Origin: DAOVRD01 sp964605915 | GTDB taxonomy: Bacteria > Planctomycetota > Brocadiia > SM23-32 | Direction: 5' to 3' | Length of the DNA: 6,978 nt | Assembly (NCBI GenBank): GCA_964605915.1 | Contig: CAZSET010000214.1 | Coordinates: 1-6,978, forward strand | Shown here: in pieces, positions 1 to 5,200 of the stretch | Position numbering within the stretch: position 1 is the first letter of the stretch | Layout of the letters: each line of letters opens with the position of its first letter | The notes under the pieces: model-generated | The model's input: only the letters and a program-made list of their open reading frames with translations | Database searches by the model: none | What the model was told of the DNA's origin: nothing | Program-made: the position numbers and the translations under genes

Positions 1-71
1 TTCGGGCACCCGGCAATACAGGCCTCCGCAGCTTATGTTGCAGGTTTGGATCGTAATTGCATCCCGCGCGA

Positions 72-105
72 GAGGCCGACTAACGTGCGCCGCGACGTCG
101 GCCTC
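72..105. repeat. 9-bp perfect inverted repeat (hairpin candidate)
   Basis: GAGGCCGAC (72-80) is perfectly complementary to GTCGGCCTC (97-105), with a 16-nt loop between them. It lies about 95 bp past the stop codon of the minus-strand helix-turn-helix gene, so it could stabilise or end that transcript. No T-tract follows on either strand, so it is not a canonical intrinsic terminator. In DNA this GC-rich a 9-bp match may also be chance. No convincing gene is visible in 1-198. Confidence 0.4.
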
Positions 106-198
106 CACTCGTGGATAAGCCCGACGTTCATCGTACCCAGCAGGCATTCTGTGCCTCCGACAAGAAGGGCAACCGGCCTCGCCAGCAGTCGGGTCGGA

Positions 199-498
199 TC
201 ATGTCTTGCGGCCGGTGAGCCATCGTTCGAGCGCGTCGCGGTAGAGGCCCTTCGGGCAGGTCTCTCCCCTGGCCCACCTGTGGACGCCGTTCGGCGTGAC
301 GCCGATCTGGCGGGCCACGGCCTCCCGCGTCAGACCGCGCGCGTTCCTGACGGATTCGAGCATCCCCGCCTGGAGTGCTTCCCGTAGCGGGCAGGCGTCG
401 CCCTGGCTTCCGCCCGGCGGGATGTAGACGAGCTCCCCGTCGCGGGACTCGCGGTGCTCGTTCGTCGCGGTCCAGCCCCCGTCTAGCTCGACGTTCAT
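199..498 (-). CDS. small helix-turn-helix (XRE/Cro-like) DNA-binding protein
   Basis: This 99-aa protein carries one DNA-binding domain in its C-terminal half, around residues 44-95. The segment GLTREAVARQIGVTPNGVHR (55-74) fits a lambda-repressor/Cro-type helix-turn-helix: LTREAVARQIGV is the first helix and turn, and TPNGVHRWARGE is the recognition helix ending in the W-x-x-G/R-G pattern common in XRE proteins. The first 40 residues are polar, include ELVYIPPGG, and resemble no domain I know; they may be a short arm or a ligand or partner surface. There is no membrane segment or signal peptide. The ATG at 498 is supported by GGAGGAG seven bases upstream. The gene stands alone on the minus strand, so its target is not indicated by neighbours; autoregulation through the palindrome in its own promoter region is possible. 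Stand-alone regulators of this size are common in prophage and mobile-element remnants. Confidence 0.8.
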   Translation of the reverse strand: MNVELDGGWTATNEHRESRDGELVYIPPGGSQGDACPLREALQAGMLESVRNARGLTREAVARQIGVTPNGVHRWARGETCPKGLYRDALERWLTGRKT

Positions 499-505
499 CG
501 GTTGG

Positions 506-512
506 CTCCTCC
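506..512 (-). promoter_or_regulatory. ribosome binding site of the helix-turn-helix gene
   Basis: The minus strand reads GGAGGAG, seven bases before the ATG at 498. This near-perfect Shine-Dalgarno match at ideal spacing fixes the start codon and rejects the longer overlapping frame on the same strand that starts at 523. Confidence 0.75.
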
Positions 513-524
513 GGGCTGTCCATC

Positions 525-543
525 AGTATACTCTAGGTGTCAA
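525..543 (-). promoter_or_regulatory. promoter-like elements and AGTATACT palindrome upstream of the helix-turn-helix gene
   Basis: On the minus strand a perfect TTGACA (543-538) is followed after only seven bases by TATACT (530-525), a 5/6 match to a -10 box. The spacing is wrong for one sigma-70 promoter, so at most one of the two boxes is used as such; TATACT is the better candidate given its distance to the ATG. It is part of AGTATACT (525-532), an 8-bp perfect palindrome that could be an operator half-site for the encoded regulator. That role is inferred. Confidence 0.35.
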
Positions 544-683
544 GCGTTTCCTGGGGCGCGTAGCGGTCCTTCATTCGGCCGGCCTCGACGGCCTGGAGCA
601 TCTGCCGGATGTTTGATTGTGGCGATCACGTCGTCGCGCAAAGCCATGCCCCGCCGCCCCTCACGCAGCCCCCCATTCTCGGA
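533..683 (-). pseudogene. frame-broken tail of an unidentified gene
   Basis: Two adjacent minus-strand frames look coding and join into one sensible C-terminus only if a frameshift near 610-625 is assumed. The first frame, open from 683, reads GRRGMALRDDVIATIK; the second, ending at a TAG at 533-535, reads NIRQMLQAVEAGRMKDRYAP followed by QETLDT. Both are charged, helix-like and unlike random GC-rich translation. Neither has an intact upstream part, since an in-frame stop precedes residue 1 of each. I do not recognise the family. The fragment ends inside the promoter region of the helix-turn-helix gene, so that promoter may have evolved from, or been joined to, the end of this broken gene. 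A chance open frame cannot be excluded. Confidence 0.3.
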
Positions 684-756
684 TCATGGTAACGGGCCTT
701 CAGTCCGGGGTCAATTGCGCCTCGGAGCCGTACCGCGCGCCGAATGGGGCCGGGGC

Positions 757-785
757 TTGATTTCACGCGAGGCTGGGGCTATCGT
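757..785 (+). promoter_or_regulatory. candidate sigma-70 promoter of the tRNA-Arg gene
   Basis: TTGATT (757-762) and TATCGT (780-785) are separated by exactly 17 bases and each matches its consensus at 4 of 6 positions. Transcription would begin near 792, leaving about a dozen leader bases before the mature tRNA 5' end at 805, which suits RNase P processing. Confidence 0.45.
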
Positions 786-804
786 ACGGACTGGAGATAG
801 CGGC

Positions 805-880
805 GCGCCCGTAGCTCAACGGATAGAGCGTTGGACTTCGGATCCAATGGTTGGGGGTTCGAATCCTCCCGGGCGTGCCA
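805..880 (+). tRNA. tRNA-Arg (anticodon UCG)
   Basis: A full cloverleaf of 76 nt can be drawn. The acceptor stem pairs GCGCCCG (805-811) with CGGGCGT (870-876), with one G-U pair. The D arm is GCTC/GAGC. The anticodon stem pairs TTGGA (831-835) with TCCAA (843-847) around the loop CTTCGGA, giving anticodon TCG at 838-840, which reads the arginine codon CGA. The variable loop is 5 nt. The T stem pairs GGGGG (853-857) with CCTCC (865-869), with one G-U pair, around TTCGAAT. The discriminator base is G877 and CCA is encoded at 878-880. No T-rich terminator follows. The minus-strand open frame across this gene, containing GRIRTPNHWIRSPTLYPLSY, is the well-known false protein produced by translating a tRNA antisense. 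Confidence 0.96.
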
Positions 881-957
881 CACTCCGTAAGCGCCACCTC
901 CCTCAGTCCCGGCAGGGGCCAGTCGCCGCGGCCTATTCCGGGATCAAAGAGCGCCTG

Positions 958-1092
958 TAGGCGACGCAGAAGTCCGAGCAGCCATGGGATGTCGAGCAGC
1001 CCCTGCCCCGCCGGACCGAGCCGGTGCTCGAACCGCCGGGTGACGAAGTCCTTCACGTGCAGGTTGACTGCCAGCGGGCATGGGTTTGACGC
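958..1092 (-). pseudogene. remnant of a sugar-phosphate isomerase/epimerase (xylose-isomerase-like TIM barrel)
   Basis: After an in-frame stop at 1093-1095 the minus strand encodes a C-terminal piece of a xylose-isomerase-like TIM-barrel protein: LAVNLHVKDFVTRRFEHRLG, then PAGQGLLDIPWLLGLLRRL. The stretch LHVKDF corresponds to the late-barrel strand with the conserved H-x-K-D/E metal and substrate residues. G-x-G-x-LDIPWLL is the usual following loop and helix, where family members normally read like 'EGRPxGQGxLDIPxLL'. Between EHRLG and PAGQG about eight residues expected in that loop are missing, so there is an internal deletion as well as loss of the whole N-terminal barrel. After LLRRL the resemblance fades and the frame runs on into the antisense of the tRNA. 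It lies directly after the Gfo/Idh/MocA gene in the same direction, the place where an isomerase partner would be expected in a sugar operon. Confidence 0.6.
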
Positions 1093-1161
1093 TTAGACGC
1101 CTGCTGGTACGGTCGGGGCGCCGGATGGTAGCAAAAAGTGGGGCGCTGGACGGTCAGGACC

Positions 1162-2229
1162 TCACCGGTTCTCGACGTGCCGACGGTAGATGTCCTCGAG
1201 CAGGCGGACGTCGCTCATCGCATCCGCCGCCGGCGAGCGGAACGGCCGTTCCGTCATGACGCACTCGACGAAGTGCCGCATCTCCTCCTTGTACGACCAC
1301 GTCCATCCGCCGGCCGGGAAGTGGTCGGCCAGCACCTTCTCCGCCCCGTCGCCGCGGTAGACCTCGACCGTGGCCGGCACATTCCTCAGCAGGAGCGGAG
1401 GCGCGCACGTGCGCATCCAGCCCTTCTGGAAGTAGACCTGCGTGTGCTCCTCCCACGCATGGTAAGGGAGCGAGCCAGACTCGATGACCGCGCGCCGGCC
1501 CGCAACGTCCAGGACAGCCACGCCGGTCATGCCATCATCATCCAGGTCTACTGCCTTGACGGAGGCGTCGTCCCCCGCGTCCAGGAACCAGCGGACCAGG
1601 TTCACGTTGTGAGTATACTGCTGCAGGTAGCCGATGTAGCCCTTGCGATGGGCTTCCGGCAGCCAGTCGGGCCAGGCGGAGGGCGCCGGCGGGTAGGGCT
1701 CGTCGGTCGTGTCCATCGGTGCGTCGATGCCGGCGGTCCAGTCACCACAGAACCCGTGGTTGCGCACATACTGCACGTCCCCCAGTTCGCCCGAGGAGAG
1801 GAACGCGTCCATCATCTGCTTGAACAGCACGTTGCCGGCGTCGTAGCGCTTCATGTAGGCGACCATCAGGCGCCCGCCGCCCTCGCGTTCGGCTGCCAGG
1901 ATGCGCTGCGCCTGGGCAACGCTGACGGCCATCGGCTTCTCCATGATCACGCACTTCCCGGCCCGGAGGAGGTCTATGGCGACCTCCCCCTGCGCGACGA
2001 AGTGTCCGGACACGCCGACGGCGTCTATCTCCGCATCCTGCGCCAGTTCCGCGTGGCTTGCATAGAGCTTCGGGACTCCCAAGCGGCTCCTGACCTTCTC
2101 CCCGAGCTGCGGGCGCAGTTCGGCAAGGGCCGTCAGTTCGCATTCATCGATCGACATGATGTTGGGCAGGTGGACCTTCTGCGCCATGAAGCCGCAGCCC
2201 ACGTAACCCATCCGGATCCGTTCCGTCAT
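1162..2229 (-). CDS. Gfo/Idh/MocA family NAD(P)-dependent oxidoreductase
   Basis: This 355-aa cytoplasmic enzyme is full length for the family. The N-terminal Rossmann fold opens with GYVGCGFMAQ (8-17), the G-x-G-x-x-A dinucleotide-binding loop. KCVIMEKPMAVSVAQA (92-107) contains the family EKP motif, with K98 the expected catalytic or substrate-binding lysine. MVAYMKRYD (122-130) opens the C-terminal alpha/beta domain, and YTHNVNLVRWFLD (205-217) supplies the expected active-site histidine H207. The family oxidises or reduces hydroxyl groups of sugars, inositols and their derivatives; the substrate cannot be told from these motifs. The ATG at 2229 sits 10 bases after GGAG (2243-2240), rather wide spacing. 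It follows the secreted glycosidase-like gene by 81 bp on the same strand and probably shares its transcript. A decayed sugar isomerase fragment lies just downstream. The enzyme looks intact: no frameshift, and all core motifs are present. Confidence 0.92.
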   Translation of the reverse strand: MTERIRMGYVGCGFMAQKVHLPNIMSIDECELTALAELRPQLGEKVRSRLGVPKLYASHAELAQDAEIDAVGVSGHFVAQGEVAIDLLRAGKCVIMEKPMAVSVAQAQRILAAEREGGGRLMVAYMKRYDAGNVLFKQMMDAFLSSGELGDVQYVRNHGFCGDWTAGIDAPMDTTDEPYPPAPSAWPDWLPEAHRKGYIGYLQQYTHNVNLVRWFLDAGDDASVKAVDLDDDGMTGVAVLDVAGRRAVIESGSLPYHAWEEHTQVYFQKGWMRTCAPPLLLRNVPATVEVYRGDGAEKVLADHFPAGGWTWSYKEEMRHFVECVMTERPFRSPAADAMSDVRLLEDIYRRHVENR

Positions 2230-2310
2230 GTTGCTCTGTCTCCGCCAATGGTTGGCCCCAGCCCGTATGCCGAAGCCGTCTGGTAGGGCCGGCGCTACTT
2301 CGTGATAAGC

Positions 2311-4227
2311 TCAAGGCATCTCCACGAGTTCCACTCTCAAGCCGGCAACGCGGCACTCCGTTCGGTTCGGTGCGGGCCTGCCTTTCTCTACAGCAATGCT
2401 CAGTCCGCGTGTCCCGGGCGGCGCAACCGTCTCCAGCCTGAACGTGGTCCACTCGTACGAGCCGTCCGGGCCGCGCTGTCCCGTCGGCCGCCCGCCTTGG
2501 ACGTGGCTGATCTGGCGGCCCTCGGCATCGTTACAGTCGATCTTGACGTACGCCGGGCGGTCGGCGTCTCCACGGTCGACCTTGATGTGGCCTGAGAGGA
2601 CGTACTTGCCCCCCGGCTGCGCCTCCAGGTCGGGCAGCCGGGCGAAGTTCCACGAGTCGGACGGGTCGTCCCCGCTGATTCGCAGGCATCTTCCCCCGTC
2701 GGGGCCGCCGTCCGCCACATCTTCCATCTGCATGCCCTCGCTCAGCAACCATTCGTCCGGTCCGGCCTGCTGCCAGAGTACGACCTGCTCGAAGTCGCTC
2801 CGGTTGACGTCGATCCACGCCAGGGGGCAGAGGCCGTCCGCCCGACGCTCCTTGAGAGCCGGCAGGACGGGGCGCCCGTCACGCGTCATGAGACCGACCG
2901 CAAGCTGGATGCGTGCGGGGCAGTCGGGAGGCAGCCTGAAGGCGACAGGCTCTTCCACTTCGGCCCCGGGAGTCCAGGCGTTCATCGGATGCCGGGGCCA
3001 GCGGCGGGCCTCGCAGACCACCTTGCCGTCGGCATCCAGCGCGGCGATGCGCATCTGCACGTCCTCGTGGCAGTAGGCCACGCCGTCGTTCCGCCACGTC
3101 AGCTTCAGCTCGAGCAGCGAGGGCCGGTTACGGCCCACCCGCACCCGGCCGGGGTGTTCCACCTCGGTTACGGTCAGCCGGTAACCCAGCTTGCGGGCGA
3201 AGTCGCACAGACGCTCGCGCTCACTCTCGCTCTGCATCTGGTCCGACCGTATGCCATACCAGTTGAAGTAGCTCGGGGCGCCTTCGAGCGCCCTTGCGTA
3301 GATCTGCGCGCTGTCACCGGGGTTCTGGAGGATGCCCCTGACCGGCTCGTACATCGTGGCCACGCGCGGCGACATCTCGCGGAATCGCGCAGCCAGCCAG
3401 TGCTCGTCCGTCCATACGCCGTCCTGCCGAGGCATGACGCCGGTTCTGGCGCAGTAGTCCAGCACCTGGTTGCGGATCCGTTCGCGGTCGCGCTCGCCGT
3501 GGAAGTGACCTTCGCCCAGCGGGATCGCGAGGCGGGACCTTGGGAAGTGACGGCGGTAGAGATCGATGAGGTCCTTCGTGGCGTTGATGACACGGTCGGT
3601 CGAATAGCCCTTTGCCACCCACTCGTTGTAATCGCCGAAGAACCATATCTCGCCGAAGGAGCCCACCGGCACGTCGACGTATTCCAGCGCCGGATCGCCA
3701 TCGTAGCGTTTGCCCAGCTCAGCGACGATCCCCTCCATTGCCGCCAGATAGGGCTCCCCCCAGGGCACGGGGAACTTCTGGCCGCCGTGGCTGGTGTCCA
3801 CCATCACGTAGTCGACGCCGGTGTCGTAGATCCAGGTCGGGGCCACGTCCTCGACATCGGGGCCGCTCAGGCAGTTCGGCATGATGCGCAGGCTGTAGCG
3901 CCGGCCGTGTTCGCGGGCGGCTGCGATGTGCCTTCCCAGCAGCGACTCCTCGATCGTGAAAACGCCGGGCTCCGGGTTCACTTCCTTCCACATCACGCGG
4001 ATGTAGACATGGTCGGAGACCTCGTCCACCCAGCACGTCTCGCCCCTCATCCACTGGGCCGGGGCGGACCAGTGGCAGAAGGCCAGCCCCATGCCCGGGT
4101 TGAAGATCACCTCATCGGTGCCCTCGGGTCGGCTGCGTACGGTCTCTGCGCGGCCGGCCATCGCAGTTGACGCCGCCAAGGCCAGGACTGCTGCTGCTGT
4201 GGTAATCGCCGCCGCGCTGCGCACCAT
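2311..4227 (-). CDS. secreted TIM-barrel glycosidase-like protein (DUF4874/DUF4832-type) with C-terminal jelly-roll domain
   Basis: The 638-aa product starts with a clear signal peptide: MVRSA, a hydrophobic alanine/leucine core, then ASTAMAG (19-25), with cleavage likely after TAMA. The mature part begins with NPGMGLAF (43-50), like the NPGxG opening of DUF4874 proteins, followed by VYIRVMWKEVNPEPGVF (74-90), the W-x-x-(l/v)-x-P-x-x-G-x-F signature of GH42/GH5-like barrels. VGSFGEIWFFGDYNEW (188-203) has E193 where clan-A enzymes carry the acid/base residue; E294 in MYEPVRG could act as nucleophile, though both assignments are inferred. ARKLGYRLTV (344-353) resembles the start of the DUF4832 beta-domain, which runs to about 480. 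Residues about 510-638 (SDSWNFARLPDL...KYVLSGHIKVDRGD...VAGLRVELVEM) look like a CBM4/9-type jelly roll. AAGGAG five bases before the ATG supports the start. The protein probably acts in periplasm or outside on a carbohydrate; the substrate is unknown. Confidence 0.82.
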   Translation of the reverse strand: MVRSAAAITTAAAVLALAASTAMAGRAETVRSRPEGTDEVIFNPGMGLAFCHWSAPAQWMRGETCWVDEVSDHVYIRVMWKEVNPEPGVFTIEESLLGRHIAAAREHGRRYSLRIMPNCLSGPDVEDVAPTWIYDTGVDYVMVDTSHGGQKFPVPWGEPYLAAMEGIVAELGKRYDGDPALEYVDVPVGSFGEIWFFGDYNEWVAKGYSTDRVINATKDLIDLYRRHFPRSRLAIPLGEGHFHGERDRERIRNQVLDYCARTGVMPRQDGVWTDEHWLAARFREMSPRVATMYEPVRGILQNPGDSAQIYARALEGAPSYFNWYGIRSDQMQSESERERLCDFARKLGYRLTVTEVEHPGRVRVGRNRPSLLELKLTWRNDGVAYCHEDVQMRIAALDADGKVVCEARRWPRHPMNAWTPGAEVEEPVAFRLPPDCPARIQLAVGLMTRDGRPVLPALKERRADGLCPLAWIDVNRSDFEQVVLWQQAGPDEWLLSEGMQMEDVADGGPDGGRCLRISGDDPSDSWNFARLPDLEAQPGGKYVLSGHIKVDRGDADRPAYVKIDCNDAEGRQISHVQGGRPTGQRGPDGSYEWTTFRLETVAPPGTRGLSIAVEKGRPAPNRTECRVAGLRVELVEMP

Positions 4228-4232
4228 GCCGA

Positions 4233-4238
4233 CTCCTT
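4233..4238 (-). promoter_or_regulatory. ribosome binding site of the secreted glycosidase-like gene
   Basis: The minus strand reads AAGGAG, five bases before the ATG at 4227. Together with the signal peptide that starts right after this ATG, it fixes the start codon. Confidence 0.75.
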
Positions 4239-4265
4239 GCCGAGTGTTACCCGAACCGGCCCAGG

Positions 4266-4294
4266 ATTCTACCCTGCAGCCCGTCGCTTAACCA
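4266..4294 (-). promoter_or_regulatory. candidate promoter of the glycosidase/oxidoreductase unit
   Basis: On the minus strand TAGAAT (4271-4266) matches the -10 consensus at 5 of 6 positions. At 17-base spacing the -35 region is TGGTTA (4294-4289), only a 3/6 match, so the promoter would be weak or activator-dependent. Transcription would start near 4259, giving a leader of about 30 bases that contains the AAGGAG ribosome binding site. Confidence 0.35.
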
Positions 4295-4425
4295 TCGCGG
4301 CGCATCCTCGGGGGCCTCCCCATCCGCTCAGCGGGCCACACACCGGGGGATGGCCGCACACGACCACACGTCTGGAGCAGTCGATCGAGGATCTCCCCGT
4401 CCAGCAATTGAAGGAGAAGCTGACC

Positions 4426-4845
4426 ATGCTCTACGACCTGCTCGAAGAGGCCGTCGACAAGCAGTTCGAACAGAAAACCAGGGAACCGGTTGTGACCCAC
4501 GGTCGCGGCCGGACGGATTCTAAATCCCGGAAACAGGGCCGCCGCGGAAATGGCCGCAAGGCCACGGATGCTCAACTCAGCCTCGACCTCTCGCCCGACC
4601 TGCCTCCCGTTGTCGGCCGGATCGACCTGGTTGATCCCGCCAGTTTGACTCCCGAGAAGCGGCTGCGCGAGCTTGCGGCCGTTTTCGCCAGGGGCGTCCC
4701 TCACCTGAATGGGAGGCGAGCAATCGAGGCGGACCTCCTCGGCAGCCTTTCTGGCCAGGGCGATTTCGCTGTGGTGCAACGGTACTGGGGTGCGCACGGG
4801 GCAAACCCCGTCAGTGTTGGTACGAACCGCTCTTGCGGGACGTAG
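4426..4845 (+). CDS. small charged protein with a TPEKRLRELAAVFARGV motif, recombinase-neighbour type
   Basis: From the ATG at 4426 the product is 139 aa; AAGGAG nine bases upstream supports this start. The frame is already coding-like before it (LEQSIEDLPVQQLKEKL, from about 4369), so a longer form using a non-ATG start is possible. The first 20 residues form an acidic helix (LYDLLEEAVDKQFEQK). A basic, glycine-rich stretch GRGRTDSKSRKQGRRGNGRK follows, then a hydrophobic segment and SLTPEKRLRELAAVFARGV. From general knowledge, small bacterial ORFs carrying a 'TPEERLRELAAILARGVLRL' motif are often found next to site-specific recombinases or transposases; their function is unknown. The last 35 residues (after about GRRAIEADLL) lose any family character, so the end may be disrupted by the element junction. 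It overlaps no other real gene and sits between the divergent operon start and an IS3 fragment. Confidence 0.5.
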   Translation: MLYDLLEEAVDKQFEQKTREPVVTHGRGRTDSKSRKQGRRGNGRKATDAQLSLDLSPDLPPVVGRIDLVDPASLTPEKRLRELAAVFARGVPHLNGRRAIEADLLGSLSGQGDFAVVQRYWGAHGANPVSVGTNRSCGT

Positions 4846-4878
4846 CGGGTCTGGTCAGAGGGCGAATGCATCGGCTGA

Positions 4879-5058
4879 GCCGCGATGGAGAGCAACTGCC
4901 ACACAAGTGGAACGGCGAAGGCGCCCAGCGTGCTCGGGTATCAGACCCCGGCGCAGTACGCGGCGGCGTTGGCGTGGGCTGCTCCGGGGCTGGGTTCCCT
5001 CGCCCTTCTGCACCCCACGCCTTTGGCAAGAGAAACTCTCATAACACTTGGTACATAG
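4879..5058 (+). pseudogene. C-terminal fragment of an IS3-type transposase (OrfB)
   Basis: The frame open from 4879 to the TAG at 5056-5058 encodes VLGYQTPAQYAAALAWAAPG and then LALLHPTPLARETLITLGT. The pattern LGY-x-TP-A-x-(F/Y)-A-A is the hallmark of the last 40-50 residues of IS3-family integrase-type transposases, where it normally follows '(Y)N-x-x-RPHSS'. Here the upstream half is gone: the residues before VLGYQ (ESNCHTSGTAKAPS) do not match, and a stop lies in frame at 4876-4878. No DDE catalytic domain is present, so this is a dead fragment and not an active insertion sequence. It is missed when only the longest overlapping frames are considered. It separates the glycosidase unit from the URO-D-like gene. 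Confidence 0.6.
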
Positions 5059-5101
5059 ACTGGGGGCACATCAGGGGGATCCGGACTCGGGCCATCAGGT
5101 C

Positions 5102-5136
5102 GCGGCTGCGCAGAACGCTGTGCTGGGCGCAACCGC
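5102..5136 (-). repeat. 10-bp inverted repeat downstream of the URO-D-like gene
   Basis: GCGGCTGCGC (5102-5111) and GCGCAACCGC (5127-5136) flank a 15-nt loop. On the plus strand there is one C-A mismatch, but in the minus-strand RNA that position becomes a G-U wobble, so all ten positions pair. It begins about 65 bases after the URO-D-like stop codon and could be a 3' stability hairpin or part of a terminator. No U-tract follows, so factor-independent termination is unlikely. Confidence 0.4.
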
Positions 5137-5200
5137 TACGTCTGGTTCTCCCGCCGCCAATGAGAGCAACGCTGCGGGAAAGATGCCAATGCGGGCGAAT

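Noticed and set aside
128..523. 131-aa minus-strand frame overlapping the helix-turn-helix gene
   Set aside because: It is arginine/proline-rich with no motif; the 99-aa frame has the HTH motif and an ideal ribosome binding site.
763..1056. 97-aa minus-strand protein overlapping the tRNA
   Set aside because: Its second half (GRIRTPNHWIRSPTLYPLSY) is the typical antisense translation of a tRNA. Only the first third is a genuine gene remnant, listed as an isomerase pseudogene.
805..1095. tRNA-Arg as attachment site of an integrated element
   Set aside because: No second copy of the tRNA 3' end and no integrase were found in the window. The adjacent remnant alone does not show integration.
1096..1161. 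Intrinsic terminator after the oxidoreductase
   Set aside because: A short T-run (minus strand TTTTT near 1133-1137) exists, but no stable stem of adequate length directly precedes it.
1138..2286. 382-aa open frame on the plus strand across the oxidoreductase
   Set aside because: It is the antisense shadow of the Gfo/Idh/MocA gene; it is histidine/valine/arginine-rich, matches no family, and the minus-strand frame carries all the conserved motifs.
2989..4170. 393-aa open frame on the plus strand across the secreted protein
   Set aside because: It is an antisense shadow with biased composition; the minus-strand frame has a signal peptide, Shine-Dalgarno and domain motifs.
4288..4797. 169-aa minus-strand frame opposite the TPEKRLRELAAVFARGV ORF
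   Set aside because: The plus frame has amphipathic, charged helices and a recurrent motif with a Shine-Dalgarno; the minus frame has none of these.
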